Part shown: positions 11,941 to 22,600 of the stretch, piece by piece
Numbering within the stretch: the first letter of the stretch is position 1
Layout: each line of letters begins with the position of its first letter
Program-made: the position numbers and the translations under genes
Origin: Fragum whitleyi
Lineage: Eukaryota; Mollusca; Bivalvia; Cardiida; Cardiidae
Assembly (NCBI GenBank): GCA_948146395.1
Contig: OX411552.1
Span: 9,815,686-9,879,685 of the forward strand
DNA: 64,000 nt
Reading direction: 5' to 3'
Notes under the pieces: generated by a model
The model's input: only the letters and a program-made list of their open reading frames with translations
Told to the model about the DNA's origin: nothing
Database searches by the model: none

Positions 11941-12103
11941 ATCCCGCACGCAGTGAGCGAGACAAAGTTGTTACAAAGATTATTCGTGATGATGCGTTAT
12001 TGCGTCCGTCTAATTTTGTCCGGACAATATTCCTACTTATATGCTTTATCCCTATTTATTTTACATCTATAGGGAAGGAAACAAGTCTTTACAACTTAGA
12101 TTA

Positions 12104-12285
12104 ATCCCTCTCGACTCTACTTCCTGGAAAATTCACCAGTACTCGCGCCGAATGTTTGGGCCAAAGAAAGAACCAAGATCGATAGCCGCATCCGGAAATC
12201 GAACTGAGGACCTTTTGGGTCAAGAGCCCGATACCCTACCTTTAGAACACGGACACCATACCACACCCCTGCTTTTATGGATGGC
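12104..12285 (-). repeat. tRNA-derived SINE-like sequence
   Basis: Read on the minus strand there is a tRNA-like head from about 12255, with a B-box-like GTTCGATTTCCGG, followed by an AT-rich body. The head is degenerate. No target duplication was identified. Confidence 0.4.
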
Positions 12286-12739
12286 TTACAATATGATTTG
12301 GCACAATTACCAGTAGATGTGCTTCTTAAAGGAATTTTTTAGATGGCTCCACGGTCGAAAGGTCAAGGTCACATGTAAAAAATCTAGCTTGTCCAGAACA
12401 AAGCTCCTACATCATGAATGCATTCAAAATAACTTGGTACAATTGTTTTCCATCAGAGTGGATGTGATATTTGAACGATATTTTCAGATAGTCAAAAGTT
12501 CACCGGAAAATGTAGTATGAAGGTATTTTGCTTGTCTGGAGCATAGCTCCAAATTTTATGGATGGATTTCAAAATAACTTAGCGGAATTGTTCTCTACAA
12601 TGAAAACAGTATTTTCTATCACAAAGGATCGTAACTTTTCCAAATGAGCCAAGTTTTTAATTGCTCTCTGCACCACTTTTCAATTTCGACCAGTCTAAAA
12701 TTTCGTAAAAAGACACGAGAGGTTAAACACATACCCGAT

Positions 12740-12868
12740 CTGCGTTCAGGATGACCAAACGGTACAAACTGTTTGCAAATTTTACCCCACTTTGCACGCA
12801 AGTTCACGTGCAAAGCGGGGTATCATATGTAAACAGTTTGCACCGTTTTGTCAACCTGAAAGCAGGGC
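12740..12868. mobile_element. Palindromic mini-element, GCACGTGCAAAGCGGGG core (copy 2)
   Basis: The ends CTGCGTTCAGGATGACCAAA and TTTTGTCAACCTGAAAGCAG are inverted copies. The arms CAAACTGTTTGCAAA and TGTAAACAGTTTGCACC flank the core CACGTGCAAAGCGGGGTAT. It ends 47 bp before the locus B start codon, at the edge of the exon 1 splice acceptor region. Confidence 0.7.
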
Positions 12869-12915
12869 TATCTTAATTTTTTTGCAGGTAGTTCTTTTGG
12901 GTTAACAAATTCAGC

Positions 12916-13092
12916 ATGACCAGTTACACCCTGACCAATAGTCATCCAGAGGATGACACTAGACGGAGATTTAGTAAGCGCGAAATTTGTCTCGCACAGT
13001 TTTTCGCGGTGATGATGTTTGCAGTTGGTCTTGTGGGCGGAGTTCTCATAGGAATATACATGTATGTACATCACGGATGTGATAACTGCAAG
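12916..13092 (+). pseudogene. CuAO locus B exon 1: cytoplasmic tail and transmembrane anchor
   Basis: There are 59 codons from ATG to the donor AAG/GTAATC. The tail is polar and basic (DDTRRRFSKRE). It is followed by a hydrophobic helix (AVMMFAVGLVGGVLIGIYMY) and a Cys-bearing end (CDNCK). This fits a type II signal anchor. Locus C exon 1 has the same length and shares FSKRE and FAVGLVGG. A TTTTTTGCAG/GT just upstream may be an acceptor from a non-coding 5' exon, since locus C has TTGTAG/GT in the same place. The exon itself is intact; it is called pseudogene because the rest of the locus is broken. Confidence 0.8.
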
Positions 13093-13113
13093 GTAATCTG
13101 AATAGATGGACAT

Positions 13114-13249
13114 CAGCCCTGCGTTCAGGATGAAAACGTTAGCGAAGCGCTTTCGAAATGATACCTTGCTTTGCACGTATGTGCACGTGCAAAGCGGGGT
13201 ATTATCTCAAAGCGATACGAAACGCTTTTACATCCTGAACACAGGGCTG
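13114..13249. mobile_element. Palindromic mini-element, GCACGTGCAAAGCGGGG core (copy 3)
   Basis: The ends CAGCCCTGCGTTCAGGATG and CATCCTGAACACAGGGCTG are almost perfect inverted copies. The core is the same as at 10542 and 12740. It sits in locus B intron 1, 21 bp after the exon, so exon 1 is bracketed by two copies. Confidence 0.75.
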
Positions 13250-14001
13250 GTCCCGCCACTGTATTTTCATCAGTACTTTTTTTCAGTAAAATGTGCTAAC
13301 ACGCAATTTATTTTTATACCCACGTCATGAAATGTAGGGACACATAGAAGTCCTTTTGCTCGTGTGTGAGTGCGTGAGAGGGTGTTCGTTAGTGTTTGTT
13401 TGTGTGTATGTGCCCATTTTTTACGGTGCATAACTTTTATATTTATGGGTAAAAATAAAAAAAAACAGTTTTTTCAAAGGGAGCACTAGTGTGCGAAGTC
13501 TTTTTCTGCATACACCCGAAACCAAGTTCAAGACTGAAGGCCAAATGGGTCACGGGTAAAATTCAAGCATTAGGGGGCATCCTTGTGTAAAACTCATTTC
13601 TTGTTCGTGCAAATTTCAATGCTACAGATTAGTATACTTTCAATATATAGGGATCAACACTATGACCATTTATTTCATATTCATGTAAGAAAATCGCTAA
13701 AAAAAGCGCTTTATTTCAGAGCATATGACTATTTTGCACTCGAGCTATCAAAACAAACTGCGTACTAAAACTGTTTCACTGAGAATTGAAACTATTTTCA
13801 AGCCAATCAGAATGTACGAATATTGATTAACAAAAATATTCGTGTATGACTGGCAGTTTACTTTGGTAATGGTACACCATAAATACTTATGCTCGATTAT
13901 CTCAAAGATCGCATTCTCACATTCTGTCTATTCGTAATTTCACTGCATGATATTATTTTCTCCTTTTCACTTTTATTTTGTTTTCATGTCTTTCATTACA
14001 G

Positions 14002-14075
14002 GACAAAAACTCGCAGAAAACAATGTCGAAAACAAGAAGGCATACTTCAGACGAAAAACAATCGACCTGTCCAAG
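14002..14075 (+). pseudogene. CuAO locus B exon 2: stalk
   Basis: 74 nt between the acceptor CATTACAG and a GC donor (CCAAG/GCAAGA). It reads a charged stalk starting DKNSQKTMSK and ending STCP, with a split Arg codon. Locus C exon 2 is 12 nt longer but ends in the same Cys-Pro-Arg with the same phase. If GC is not used, the reading runs on to a nearby in-frame TAA. Confidence 0.65.
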
Positions 14076-14149
14076 GCAAGATATTAAGTCGATAAAAGAA
14101 TTTCGCCTAGTTCAATTCTAAATCACATCAAATCAGCTCATCATATAAG

Positions 14150-14395
14150 CCCGCGGTTGTGAAACTCTTTTCGTGTTCAACTGAGAAATTTCTAAAATTA
14201 AGAATTCAAATAAATATCAAAACATATAATTATTATAAGAATAAATTGTTATTTATATATATAACAACTTATCAACATTTATATAAGTATATTTCAATAG
14301 AATCATGGCTTTAATCTCTTGTCAAAATTTGATGAAAAAAATCTCAATTGGAAATGAGAAAAGTTTTATAATCTCGGGCCCAGATGTTTGATAAG
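14150..14395. repeat. Dispersed AT-rich inverted repeat (relative of 34262-34520)
   Basis: The outer words resemble those at 34.3-34.5 kb: GAGAAAAGTTTTATAATCTCGGGCCCAGAT here and TTTTATAACCTCGGGCCTAGAT there. The interior is AT-rich and non-coding. It lies in locus B intron 2. Confidence 0.4.
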
Positions 14396-14897
14396 ATTCT
14401 CTTGTAATTTTTGAAGTCAAGCTACAATCACGAAAAAGATGAGTATGACGGGAACACAAGAAGTACTTAAAGAAACGCTTTTTCAATAGTGTAAGCACAT
14501 GTCGACTTCATAACGAACAGGGTGATATTTCAACTTAAAATTTGTTTTGCATTGATAAAAAAGTGTTCTACCGAGATAAGGAAAATATAACATTTAATTC
14601 ACCATTGTAAAGTAAATGACAAAGTAAAAAATGACCTTAAATTGGTACCATCTGTCTTGTTACAAATAATGCACTTTCAAAATATATAGACTACATGTAC
14701 TTCATTTATTATTATATGATATGGCCAATGGAAAAAGATATTTAGGAAATTATTGACACAACAGGGAATTCAGTGTGGGATTAATTTGCCCATTTTTTAG
14801 AGAATAATTTCCCTCTTTAATACTGTACAATAGCAATCCCTGAGTTACCTTTTATTCACTTTGTTCACGAATTTCGACATCATGTCAATTTTTCAAG

Positions 14898-15137
14898 GAC
14901 TAATCCAAGAATTCCTCGGGACTGAGATGAACCTGAACTTTTTGCACCTCTGACTGAATCAGAAATGACTGAGACATACAGGTTTATGAAGAGTCATGGC
15001 TACATATCCCCTGAAAATCCTACCATCGGCGATCCTAAAAGTCTTAAGCTGCACTACATTTTGTCTATGTTCCTGTCACCACCAGACAAGGAAAGAGTTT
15101 TGATGTATAGAAATGGAATCGGACCTTACCCAGGCAG
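14898..15137 (+). pseudogene. CuAO locus B exon 3 with TGA
   Basis: 240 nt with the same phases as loci A and C, acceptor TTTTTCAAG and donor AG/GTCTGT. It reads TNPRIPRD, TGA (14923-14925), then DEPELFAPLTESEM and finally NGIGPYPGR. The stop replaces the Gly of the WDG motif, and the Trp is also lost. Close to locus C exon 3 in sequence. Confidence 0.85.
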
Positions 15138-15318
15138 GTCTGTTGAATACTCAATTTATATTTTGACACTGTCTCTTAGTACAGTCGATATTGCTCGAGC
15201 GACCACGTCTTTTAAGAGACCAATTTTATAAAACGACCACCATTAAAAGTCCCCTCCCCGTAGGCAAATTATCTGAAACAGAGGCCATTCTTAATGTTAA
15301 ATGGTTATTGTTGAATCT

Positions 15319-15388
15319 TATGTTGTTGGAACCCATTAAATCGTCTCAATTAGACGATTCTAATGGGTTCCAACAACATAAGATGCGG
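15319..15388. repeat. Near-perfect hairpin with about 31-bp arms
   Basis: The arms ATCTTATGTTGTTGGAACCC and GGGTTCCAACAACATAAGAT pair around a short CAATTAG-type centre, with inner arms AATCGTCT and AGACGATT. It could be a foldback element or a hairpin-forming intronic sequence. Confidence 0.8.
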
Positions 15389-15794
15389 TACGACTTGGCC
15401 GACGATCTATAAATGCTTTCAAGCTAAACTGTCACATTTATCATGGTATTTCGTATACAGCGACCATTCCTAAAACGAACACTTTTTGGTGGTCCATTAA
15501 GGGGTCGCTCAACGCAAGTTTTACTGTATTTGAACGGGTTATAAAAAATGCAGGATTTTACTACAATAATTTCATTTCGCGTCAATGTGTCCATGAATTA
15601 AGTCTGATGGAGAGGGAGTTATTTGCTAAAGGTAAAATCCTAGGACGGAGCCCGAGGATTTTGCTTTGCATATAATCCCCCCCCCCCCCATTATACTTTA
15701 TTCATGCACCCATCAACGCAAAAATTAAATTATACCCGTAATAGCACGATCATCTTTTTCTGGGTGTAAAATAATTTTATTACATATTTATATA

Positions 15795-16076
<282 letters not shown>

Positions 16077-16709
16077 TGGGTATCAAGCACACCGAAAAGT
16101 CAGTTCTAAACATGTTAAAGTTAAGAAAAACAAATGAACACGTTGTAAGAAATATTTGACACAATCTATTCCCATAATTCAAAACCCATATTTGGGTAAA
16201 AATTTAACATAATATCAACAATTGTCAAATACACTACTAAACTTTTGCTAGGAATCGAAAATGATATAACGTATTTTGTTGCCGATGACCATTCAATTTT
16301 TAACATTGATTTTTCATCGTCCATCAATTTGTAAGCTTGGCTTTTCTTGGAATTATAAGCTAAGCTATCGTTATCGCTTTGACGTCGTACTTGTAAGCAT
16401 GAGTGCGTTTGTTGACGTTGACGTTAGCATTGTATTCAGGCTATCAAGGCGGTATCTCTGGAAGTTTTTTTTTAGAACAATCCTCTTCTTTTAATTTGAA
16501 TAATTGCAATACCCAGAATCTGCAGGCGAGTGTTGACATGCGCACTCGGTGCACTTGTTGAAATTACTGTGATATTTTGTACATGAAAAAGAAAATACAT
16601 GTATACGACTTGTTTTAGTTGAAACGACATTACTCATGTGCTTTTATTTTGGTCCCTAGCAAAAAATAAGTAGTATATAAAATGCACATGTACACAAAAT
16701 CGTCTGAAG

Positions 16710-17570
16710 ATCAAGAGGGCCAGAATGACCCTAAACCGGACACCTGAATTTTATTGGTCCAGTGGATCTCACCAAAGTAAATGTCTGGCCAAGTTCCATG
16801 CACATTTGCCTAGTTGTTGAGATGTTATTCGAAGACTTCAAAGTGAAAAAAGACCTTGTCAACCCATTGGTTACTAAGGAGAAATTGGTTAAAGACATCG
16901 GATTCAAAATAAGCCCCGCACTGCCGCACTGTTCTGTTCTGTTCTGCACTGCCACGCCCAAATTCATGGGTTAATCAAAATTTCGCGAACAATTTTTGAA
17001 GAGGGTCACCCAAAGAACAATCTGGTAAAATTCATTGAAATCTGCCAGGTGGTTCATAAAAGATGTCGTTTAAAGATTTCGGGATCAAATAAAGCTCCAC
17101 CCTGCCAAGCCCATATTCATGGGCCAATCAAAATTTTGAGTACAACTTTTGTAGAAGGTGACCCAATGAAGATTCTGGTAAAAATTCATTGGAATCGGTC
17201 AAGTGGTTCAGGAGGAGATATCGTTGAAAGATTTCGGGCACAAAATAAATCCCGCCCTTCCACGCCCATATTCATGGACCAATTAAAATTTCACTAACAA
17301 TTTTGCAAGAGAGTCAACAAGAAAACATTCTGGTAAAGTTTCATTGAAACCGACCCAGTAGTTTAGGAGGAGATGTTGTTCAAAGATTTCAAAGTGAAGA
17401 AAATCCACCCATTATTTGGGGGTCAATCGAAATTTCAAGAACAAGTTTTGAGAAGGGCCACCGAAGGAATATTTCTGCCAAGTTTGGTTGAAATCCGCCC
17501 AATGTTTACTGAGAAGAAGATGTTTGAAAAATTGTCGATGACTTCCGACTCGCAAAACATATAAAGCCGT
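16710..17570 (+). repeat. AAGAGGGCC / GGAGGAGATGTCGTTTAAAGA repeat element, copy 1
   Basis: It begins ATCAAGAGGGCCAGAATGAC. It contains about three tandem units (period about 155 bp) marked by CCCATATTCATGGGCCAAT-type words near 16952, 17107 and 17261. Its right part shares GGAATATTTCTGCCAAGTTT with the large array at 54234-57041. Degenerate, with no clean right terminus. Confidence 0.6.
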
Positions 17571-18068
17571 ATGCGAAATGACGTCAGCAAATTCATTATG
17601 ACGTCATTAACTCAACGAAAAATATGTCGTTGATACCCGTTTTTAGCCAATTTGCACAGTTATTCCACTAGTGTAATAACACCTGTGTAATTTCAAAAGT
17701 ATTCAAAGGGGTTATTTCACTCTCGTGACGTAGGTCATATTATAAAAAGGTTAATGAATTCTAGAAATATGACCACTAAAGAATAAACTTATAATAACTT
17801 AGACAAATATTAGATACCATGTATTTTACGGCTCAAAGCAAGAGGAATGTTGATATATATGGTGATAAAAAGCTTTTTACATTGTAAAGAAAAACGATTT
17901 GACAATTCATAGCTTAATGGGCCTTTACCAAACCTTTCAAACAATTCTACACAAGCTTAAAGCTTAGACTCTCGGCAGTCCGTGCGTCTGCACAGTCAAA
18001 CTAGAGCCTTCCCTTTGCGCTTTGTATATAAACATGATCTAAACCCCTCTACAGGCGGTCAAAATTAT

Positions 18069-18585
18069 TGTAACGTACTTTCGGTAGAGCAAATCAGATT
18101 AAAACAATTAATGATACGAAAAATAATCAAATACTTAATGTGATTAGATGGACTGCTTTGTCCGGGTTGAATCAAAAGATCTTCAACAACTATGATCAAA
18201 ATCTACACAAAATTGAATTAATTATTTAGACCGATTGTCTATCTATCCTCTGAGCAAACCTGCTCAGCGAGACCCAGTGCACTTTGAGTCTATCTTCAAT
18301 AAACCAATGCCGGTATATCTCCTATCTCTCAACAAGATAGATCATCCACAGTGTCGAGTAATACTATAGAAACAGAAACTGCGTGTCGTTTGTCACTGTT
18401 CGAGCGATCAGAGGTCTTACTAGGATGGATGAAATCCACTGTTCAGCACCTCGTTGCTTTACTAAGATGACAATTAGGCAGCAATTCCAATTTATAACAG
18501 TATCTACCCCACTGCATTTTCCAGCCTGTCTCTCTCGCGACAAGAAACAGACTGACGAATCACAGAAAATTCTCTCTATTTATAC
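18069..18585 (-). repeat. Element 2 3' LTR, first segment (before element 1)
   Basis: Matches 24200-24720 from TGTAACGTACTTTCGG up to TTATAC, where element 1 starts. On the minus strand this is the downstream part of the 3' LTR. Confidence 0.9.
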
Positions 18586-18748
18586 TGTCACGGAATGTCC
18601 CGGTTGACCATCAGTGTATGGGAAAGGCTCAAGTCTAATCACGTCTCTAGTCTATGAAGACTGAGAACGTTTGTAAAACGTTTTGTTGCCACAATGATAA
18701 AATTGGAGTATTCCAATTGTTTAAGGTGGTCACGTGATTTCTTTTGGG

Positions 18749-18755
18749 TATAAAA
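18749..18755 (+). promoter_or_regulatory. TATA box in element 1 5' LTR
   Basis: TATAAAA within GGGTATAAAAAGCGG, 163 bp into the LTR. The same box lies at 21794-21800 in the 3' LTR. Confidence 0.7.
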
Positions 18756-19293
18756 AGCGGAGTTTTCATGAATCTTTGTCAGTCGCTTGTCTGCTGGCTT
18801 CGTGGTAACTAGTCATTTGACGATATACCCACTGCTTTGCTATATAAGCAATAATATTTGTACGCTCTAGCCTTTGTTAAAGCCCGACACTACTTTTACC
18901 TCATACTTGCAGATCTGGCACGCCAGAACTCATATTTGCAGGTTTTTCAGTATTGTGTCGTGACTCTATCGCGAGTTCCATACGCTTGTCACCTCAGAGT
19001 TGCAACCTTGGCCCAAACCTTGGTTCAGAAGTGCAGGTGATCAAACCGTGTGTTAAACTCATTGTTTAGGGTCTGAGCTTTAGACATAGTTCTGGAGTCA
19101 GCATTGGTTTGGACCAGCTTGTATCGGCCCAAACCTGTTCTAATCCTTGACGTGTTGGAGTTCTTGTATTGAACAGCTCAACACATACCCTTGACCTATT
19201 CCTAAGGACTGGGTCTTTCAGACTAAATCATCACAGGAGTCAGGCTCAACACTTGTTTGGACCATTCTGATTCTTGTGTGATTAAGTCTTATT

Positions 19294-19299
19294 AATAAA
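19294..19299 (+). promoter_or_regulatory. Polyadenylation signal in element 1 5' LTR
   Basis: AATAAA about 90 bp before the LTR end. It is repeated in the 3' LTR, where it would be the one used. Confidence 0.6.
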
Positions 19300-19396
19300 C
19301 CAGTTTCATACCATACCAGCCCCTTTTTGTCATAGAACATTGTGTTCGTCCCTCCAACGTTTCAGGCACTTACCGCTCGGTGCACGTTACAAAAAT

Positions 19397-19413
19397 TGGT
19401 GGCAGCGGTGGGA
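19397..19413 (+). promoter_or_regulatory. Element 1 primer binding site (tRNA-Leu type)
   Basis: TGGTGGCAGCGGTGGGA begins 5 nt after the 5' LTR. TGG pairs with the tRNA CCA end, and TGGCAGCG with a 3' acceptor half typical of tRNA-Leu (5' acceptor GGTAGCG). The tRNA identity is inferred from general tRNA knowledge. Confidence 0.7.
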
Positions 19414-19456
19414 TAGTTTGACAAAATCACCATTGTCTCGGACCATACACAGTACC

Positions 19457-21652
19457 ATGTCAAATACTAGGGACACTTTGGGTATGGATGAAAGGCTAGC
19501 AGATATAAAGGCGTCTGGTGAACGTAGTTTTGTTCGTTCTGAGCAGGCCTTGCTTAAGCAGCTTAAAGACCTGCAGCTTGAGAATATGGGGTTGAGGTCT
19601 CGTATGGAAGAGTATGGATTGAGAAATGCTGGGTCTTGGTTCAGTCCATCATCTCCAGCTGGTGTTGATGATAATACGGCGGGACAGAAACGTATGCTTC
19701 CACAGTTACCTGATACATCCCCACCTACTGTGTTCAAGCCCGTTTCGGCTGACAATGGACATCGTTCAGAACGGCTTGACACGAAGTATAGGCTTAGTCC
19801 TATTTTGGAAAGTCGCACAGTGACAAATAATGATAATGTCACTAAGCGCAAGCGTCAGGACTCAAATGTTTTAAGTCCAGATTTTACTGGTTTTCAAACC
19901 CGTATACATGGAAATGTTTCCAGAAGTAGGGTGCAAATGAAACCTGACAAGTTTGATGGTTCAGGATCTTGGCACGATTATATATTTCACTTTGAGATAT
20001 GTGCCACTATTAATGGTTGGTCAGCAATTGAAAAGGGATTATATCTTGCTGCTTCATTACAAGGACAAGCCCGTAGTTTGGCTGTGTCTTTCGATGGACC
20101 TTTGCATGATTATGATGGTCTTAGAGCAGTTTTGCAGGAACGGTTTGCACCATCTAATCAAACTGACCTGTACAGGGCTCAACTTAAGGAAAGACATCAG
20201 AAGGCGTCGGAATCTTTAGGTGAATTGGCCCAGGATATACGTTGGCTCACTAACTTGGCATATCCAACTGCTCCAGCTGATGTTCGGGATACATTAGCCA
20301 AAGAGCATTTTATTGATTCGCTTCACAGTTCAAGCATGCGGTTGAGCCTAAAGCAATCAAGGCCAAGGGAACTCAATAATGCTGTCCAACATGCGGTTGA
20401 GTTAGAGGCGTTCAACCGAGCCGAGGCTGAATTGCAAGGAAGCAACGGATATGTATGCTCTGTTGGACCGGAACAGGATAGTAAGTTTGATACTCACGAC
20501 AAACAGATCGAGAGCCTTCAACAGACTGTGTCTGATCTCTGTAAGGCTTTCAAAACTCTCCGTCAGAAAGTTTTGATATCTTCCTCAAAGTACCAAAAAC
20601 CGTATGTAAAGGAAGGTACTGAGCCAAAGATAACGAAGGATAACCCGAAACGTTTTTGCTACGAGTGTGGGGACCCTTCTCATTTAAGACCAGCATGCCC
20701 TAAGCTGAAGAAATCTGCAAAGTCCCGTGATATGCAATCAACTGATGAGAGCAAGCATGTAGCTTCGGTAGATTCTGGGTTGTATCTCAGAGCTAATGTT
20801 GATGGTGTTCCAGTAAATCTTTTGATAGATTCTGGGGCGACCTATTCCATTTTATCCACGACGTTTTGGCATCGTATTAGACCTAAGGACAAGAAGCTAA
20901 ACCCATGTGATACTAGGGTTGTGACTGCTTCTGGAACCCAAATTGATGTCAAGGGTAAGACACGGGTTTCGATGACCGTCAGTGGTGTTCAGTGTACTGT
21001 AACTGTGATTGTTGCAGACATTGACTTTGATGGAATTATGGGGCTTGATTTCTTGAGACAGAATAAGTGCAAGTTGTGTCTGGACACAAACCAGCTTGAG
21101 GTGCAGGGTGTAGTTTGTGACTTGATGTTGACCGGCGATATTGGGTGTTGTATAGATATGACACCAGACACTGGTTTTGTAGGTGCATCTTTTGTAAAAT
21201 CTCAAAAGTCCAAACTTAGTATGAAGAAGGTACCTGTACCTGGCCAAAATGGCTTTGCCTTAATGAATGATGGTATTATTTCGAAACCCTCTGTTTGCCG
21301 TAGTCAGCATAATGCTTCTGGTGAAGTAAGTCCTAGCTCTGTACATGTTGATAATTGTTCAGGGAACAATGATGCCTCCTCATCTAGACGTTATTGTGCC
21401 CATGTAAAGGGTGCATCTAGACAGGATAAGCTTTCATCTAGGCCTTTGAATAAGCATGTTTGTGTATGTGGGAATACATACAAGAGGAAAATGTATCTCG
21501 CAAGACACATGAAGAGGGCAAGACATCTTGGTAGCGGCCGAGCTCAGGTGACAGGATTGTCCTTAAATAATAACATGGGCTTTGGAGCTATTGTACCACG
21601 CGAGGACGCTGTAGTCGGAGGCGTGGGTTGTGTCACGGAATGTCCCGGTTGA
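19457..21652 (+). CDS. Element 1 Gag-protease polyprotein (retrotransposon)
   Basis: 731 codons from the first good ATG (context ACCATGTCA); the open frame upstream lies in the LTR and lacks an earlier ATG. Order: a coiled-coil-like segment (about 20-55); a retrotransposon Gag domain (about 155-330) including ERFAPSNQTDLYRAQL; a CCHC zinc knuckle C401-C404-H409-C414; a retropepsin-like protease with LLIDSGATYS (catalytic Asp about 458) and GIMGLDFL (about 526-533); and a Cys/His finger-like segment CVCGNTYKRKMYLARHMKRA (about 667-690). The frame then enters the 3' LTR and stops at TGA (21650-21652) after 20 coding bases. It packages RNA and processes itself, but lacks reverse transcriptase and integrase. 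Its Gag is clearly related to that of element 2. Confidence 0.92.
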   Translation: MSNTRDTLGMDERLADIKASGERSFVRSEQALLKQLKDLQLENMGLRSRMEEYGLRNAGSWFSPSSPAGVDDNTAGQKRMLPQLPDTSPPTVFKPVSADNGHRSERLDTKYRLSPILESRTVTNNDNVTKRKRQDSNVLSPDFTGFQTRIHGNVSRSRVQMKPDKFDGSGSWHDYIFHFEICATINGWSAIEKGLYLAASLQGQARSLAVSFDGPLHDYDGLRAVLQERFAPSNQTDLYRAQLKERHQKASESLGELAQDIRWLTNLAYPTAPADVRDTLAKEHFIDSLHSSSMRLSLKQSRPRELNNAVQHAVELEAFNRAEAELQGSNGYVCSVGPEQDSKFDTHDKQIESLQQTVSDLCKAFKTLRQKVLISSSKYQKPYVKEGTEPKITKDNPKRFCYECGDPSHLRPACPKLKKSAKSRDMQSTDESKHVASVDSGLYLRANVDGVPVNLLIDSGATYSILSTTFWHRIRPKDKKLNPCDTRVVTASGTQIDVKGKTRVSMTVSGVQCTVTVIVADIDFDGIMGLDFLRQNKCKLCLDTNQLEVQGVVCDLMLTGDIGCCIDMTPDTGFVGASFVKSQKSKLSMKKVPVPGQNGFALMNDGIISKPSVCRSQHNASGEVSPSSVHVDNCSGNNDASSSRRYCAHVKGASRQDKLSSRPLNKHVCVCGNTYKRKMYLARHMKRARHLGSGRAQVTGLSLNNNMGFGAIVPREDAVVGGVGCVTECPG
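21617..21630 (+). promoter_or_regulatory. Element 1 polypurine tract candidate
   Basis: GGAGGCGTGGGTTG lies directly before the 3' LTR. Element 2 has GGAGGCGTGGGTAA in the same place (minus strand, 22587-22600). It is not purely purine but is shared, which supports the role. Confidence 0.65.
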
Positions 21653-22436
21653 CCATCAGTGTATGGGAAAGGCTCAAGTCTAATCACGTCTCTAGTCTAT
21701 GAAGACTGAGAACGTTTGTAAAACGTTTTGTTGCCACAATGATAAAATTGGAGTATTCCAATTGTTTAAGGTGGTCACGTGATTTCTTTTGGGTATAAAA
21801 AGCGGAGTTTTCATGAATCTTTGTCAGTCGCTTGTCTGCTGGCTTCGTGGTAACTAGTCATTTGACGATATACCCACTGCTTTGCTATATAAGCAATAAT
21901 ATTTGTACGCTCTAGCCTTTGTTAAAGCCCGACACTACTTTTACCTCATACTTGCAGATCTGGCACGCCAGAACTCATATTTGCAGGTTTTTCAGTATTG
22001 TGTCGTGACTCTATCGCGAGTTCCATACGCTTGTCACCTCAGAGTTGCAACCTTGGCCCAAACCTTGGTTCAGAAGTGCAGGTGATCAAACCGTGTGTTA
22101 AACTCATTGTTTAGGGTCTGAGCTTTAGACATAGTTCTGGAGTCAGCATTGGTTTGGACCAGCTTGTATCGGCCCAAACCTGTTCTAATCCTTGACGTGT
22201 TGGAGTTCTTGTATTGAACAGCTCAACACATACCCTTGACCTATTCCTAAGGACTGGGTCTTTCAGACTAAATCATCACAGGAGTCAGGCTCAACACTTG
22301 TTTGGACCATTCTGATTCTTGTGTGATTAAGTCTTATTAATAAACCAGTTTCATACCATACCAGCCCCTTTTTGTCATAGAACATTGTGTTCGTCCCTCC
22401 AACGTTTCAGGCACTTACCGCTCGGTGCACGTTACA
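21631..22436 (+). repeat. Element 1 3' LTR
   Basis: 806 bp with no difference from 18586-19391 by eye. Followed by the duplicated ATAC. Contains the end of the Gag-protease frame. Confidence 0.95.
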
Positions 22437-22586
22437 ATACTACTAAATTTGAGTCCGGCTTAACCGACGGTATCCGGTTTAAAACGAGCGCACAATTACC
22501 AGCCTCTAAAACGCTTTAAAATTAAAACCCAAACGCTCAGATTATTGTTGTGCAAAAGACTGGGTATCTCACATAAAATCGTCACA
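22437..22586 (-). repeat. Element 2 3' LTR, second segment (after element 1)
   Basis: After the duplicated ATAC it continues CTAAATTTGAGTCCGG and ends AAAATCGTCACA, colinear with 24717-24862. Confidence 0.9.
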
Positions 22587-22600
22587 TTACCCACGCCTCC
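22587..22600 (-). promoter_or_regulatory. Element 2 polypurine tract candidate
   Basis: Minus strand GGAGGCGTGGGTAA, adjacent to the 3' LTR of this minus-oriented element. Confidence 0.6.

Larger units (their letters stand above)
5080..12915. other. Intergenic region A-B: no host gene seen, filled with small TIR/foldback elements
   Basis: The ORFs here are short, AT-rich and without recognisable domains. The parts I can name are listed separately: inverted-repeat elements (5576-5702, 6087-6575, 7374-7821, 8102-9640, 11040-11180), palindromes (5838-5866, 10542-10678), a dispersed 0.4-kb repeat (11504-11940) and tRNA-like SINE heads (8928-9001, 12104-12285). A candidate polyadenylation hexamer for locus A (AATAAA) lies at 5715-5720, inside or beside a mobile element, so it is weak. 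Confidence 0.6.
18586..19391 (+). repeat. Element 1 5' LTR
   Basis: Begins TGTCACGGAATGTCCC and ends GCACGTTACA. It holds a TATA box (18749-18755) and an AATAAA (19294-19299), the expected promoter and polyadenylation parts of an LTR. Confidence 0.95.
18586..22436 (+). mobile_element. LTR retrotransposon 1 (young, Gag-protease only, non-autonomous)
   Basis: Two 806-bp LTRs (18586-19391 and 21631-22436) show no difference by eye, implying a recent insertion. It is flanked by a 4-bp ATAC duplication. The uninterrupted target can be read in the other LTR of element 2 near 24715, where ATAC occurs once. The interior is 2,239 bp: a tRNA-Leu-type primer binding site, one ORF with Gag, zinc knuckle and retropepsin, and a purine tract. 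Reverse transcriptase, RNase H and integrase are absent, so it must have been copied in trans by a relative. The Gag style suggests a Ty3/Mag-like lineage, which is inference. Confidence 0.92.

Noticed and set aside
18858..19040. 60-codon ORF repeated at 21903-22085
   Set aside because: It lies in the two identical LTRs of element 1. It is duplicated because the LTR is, and has no protein features.
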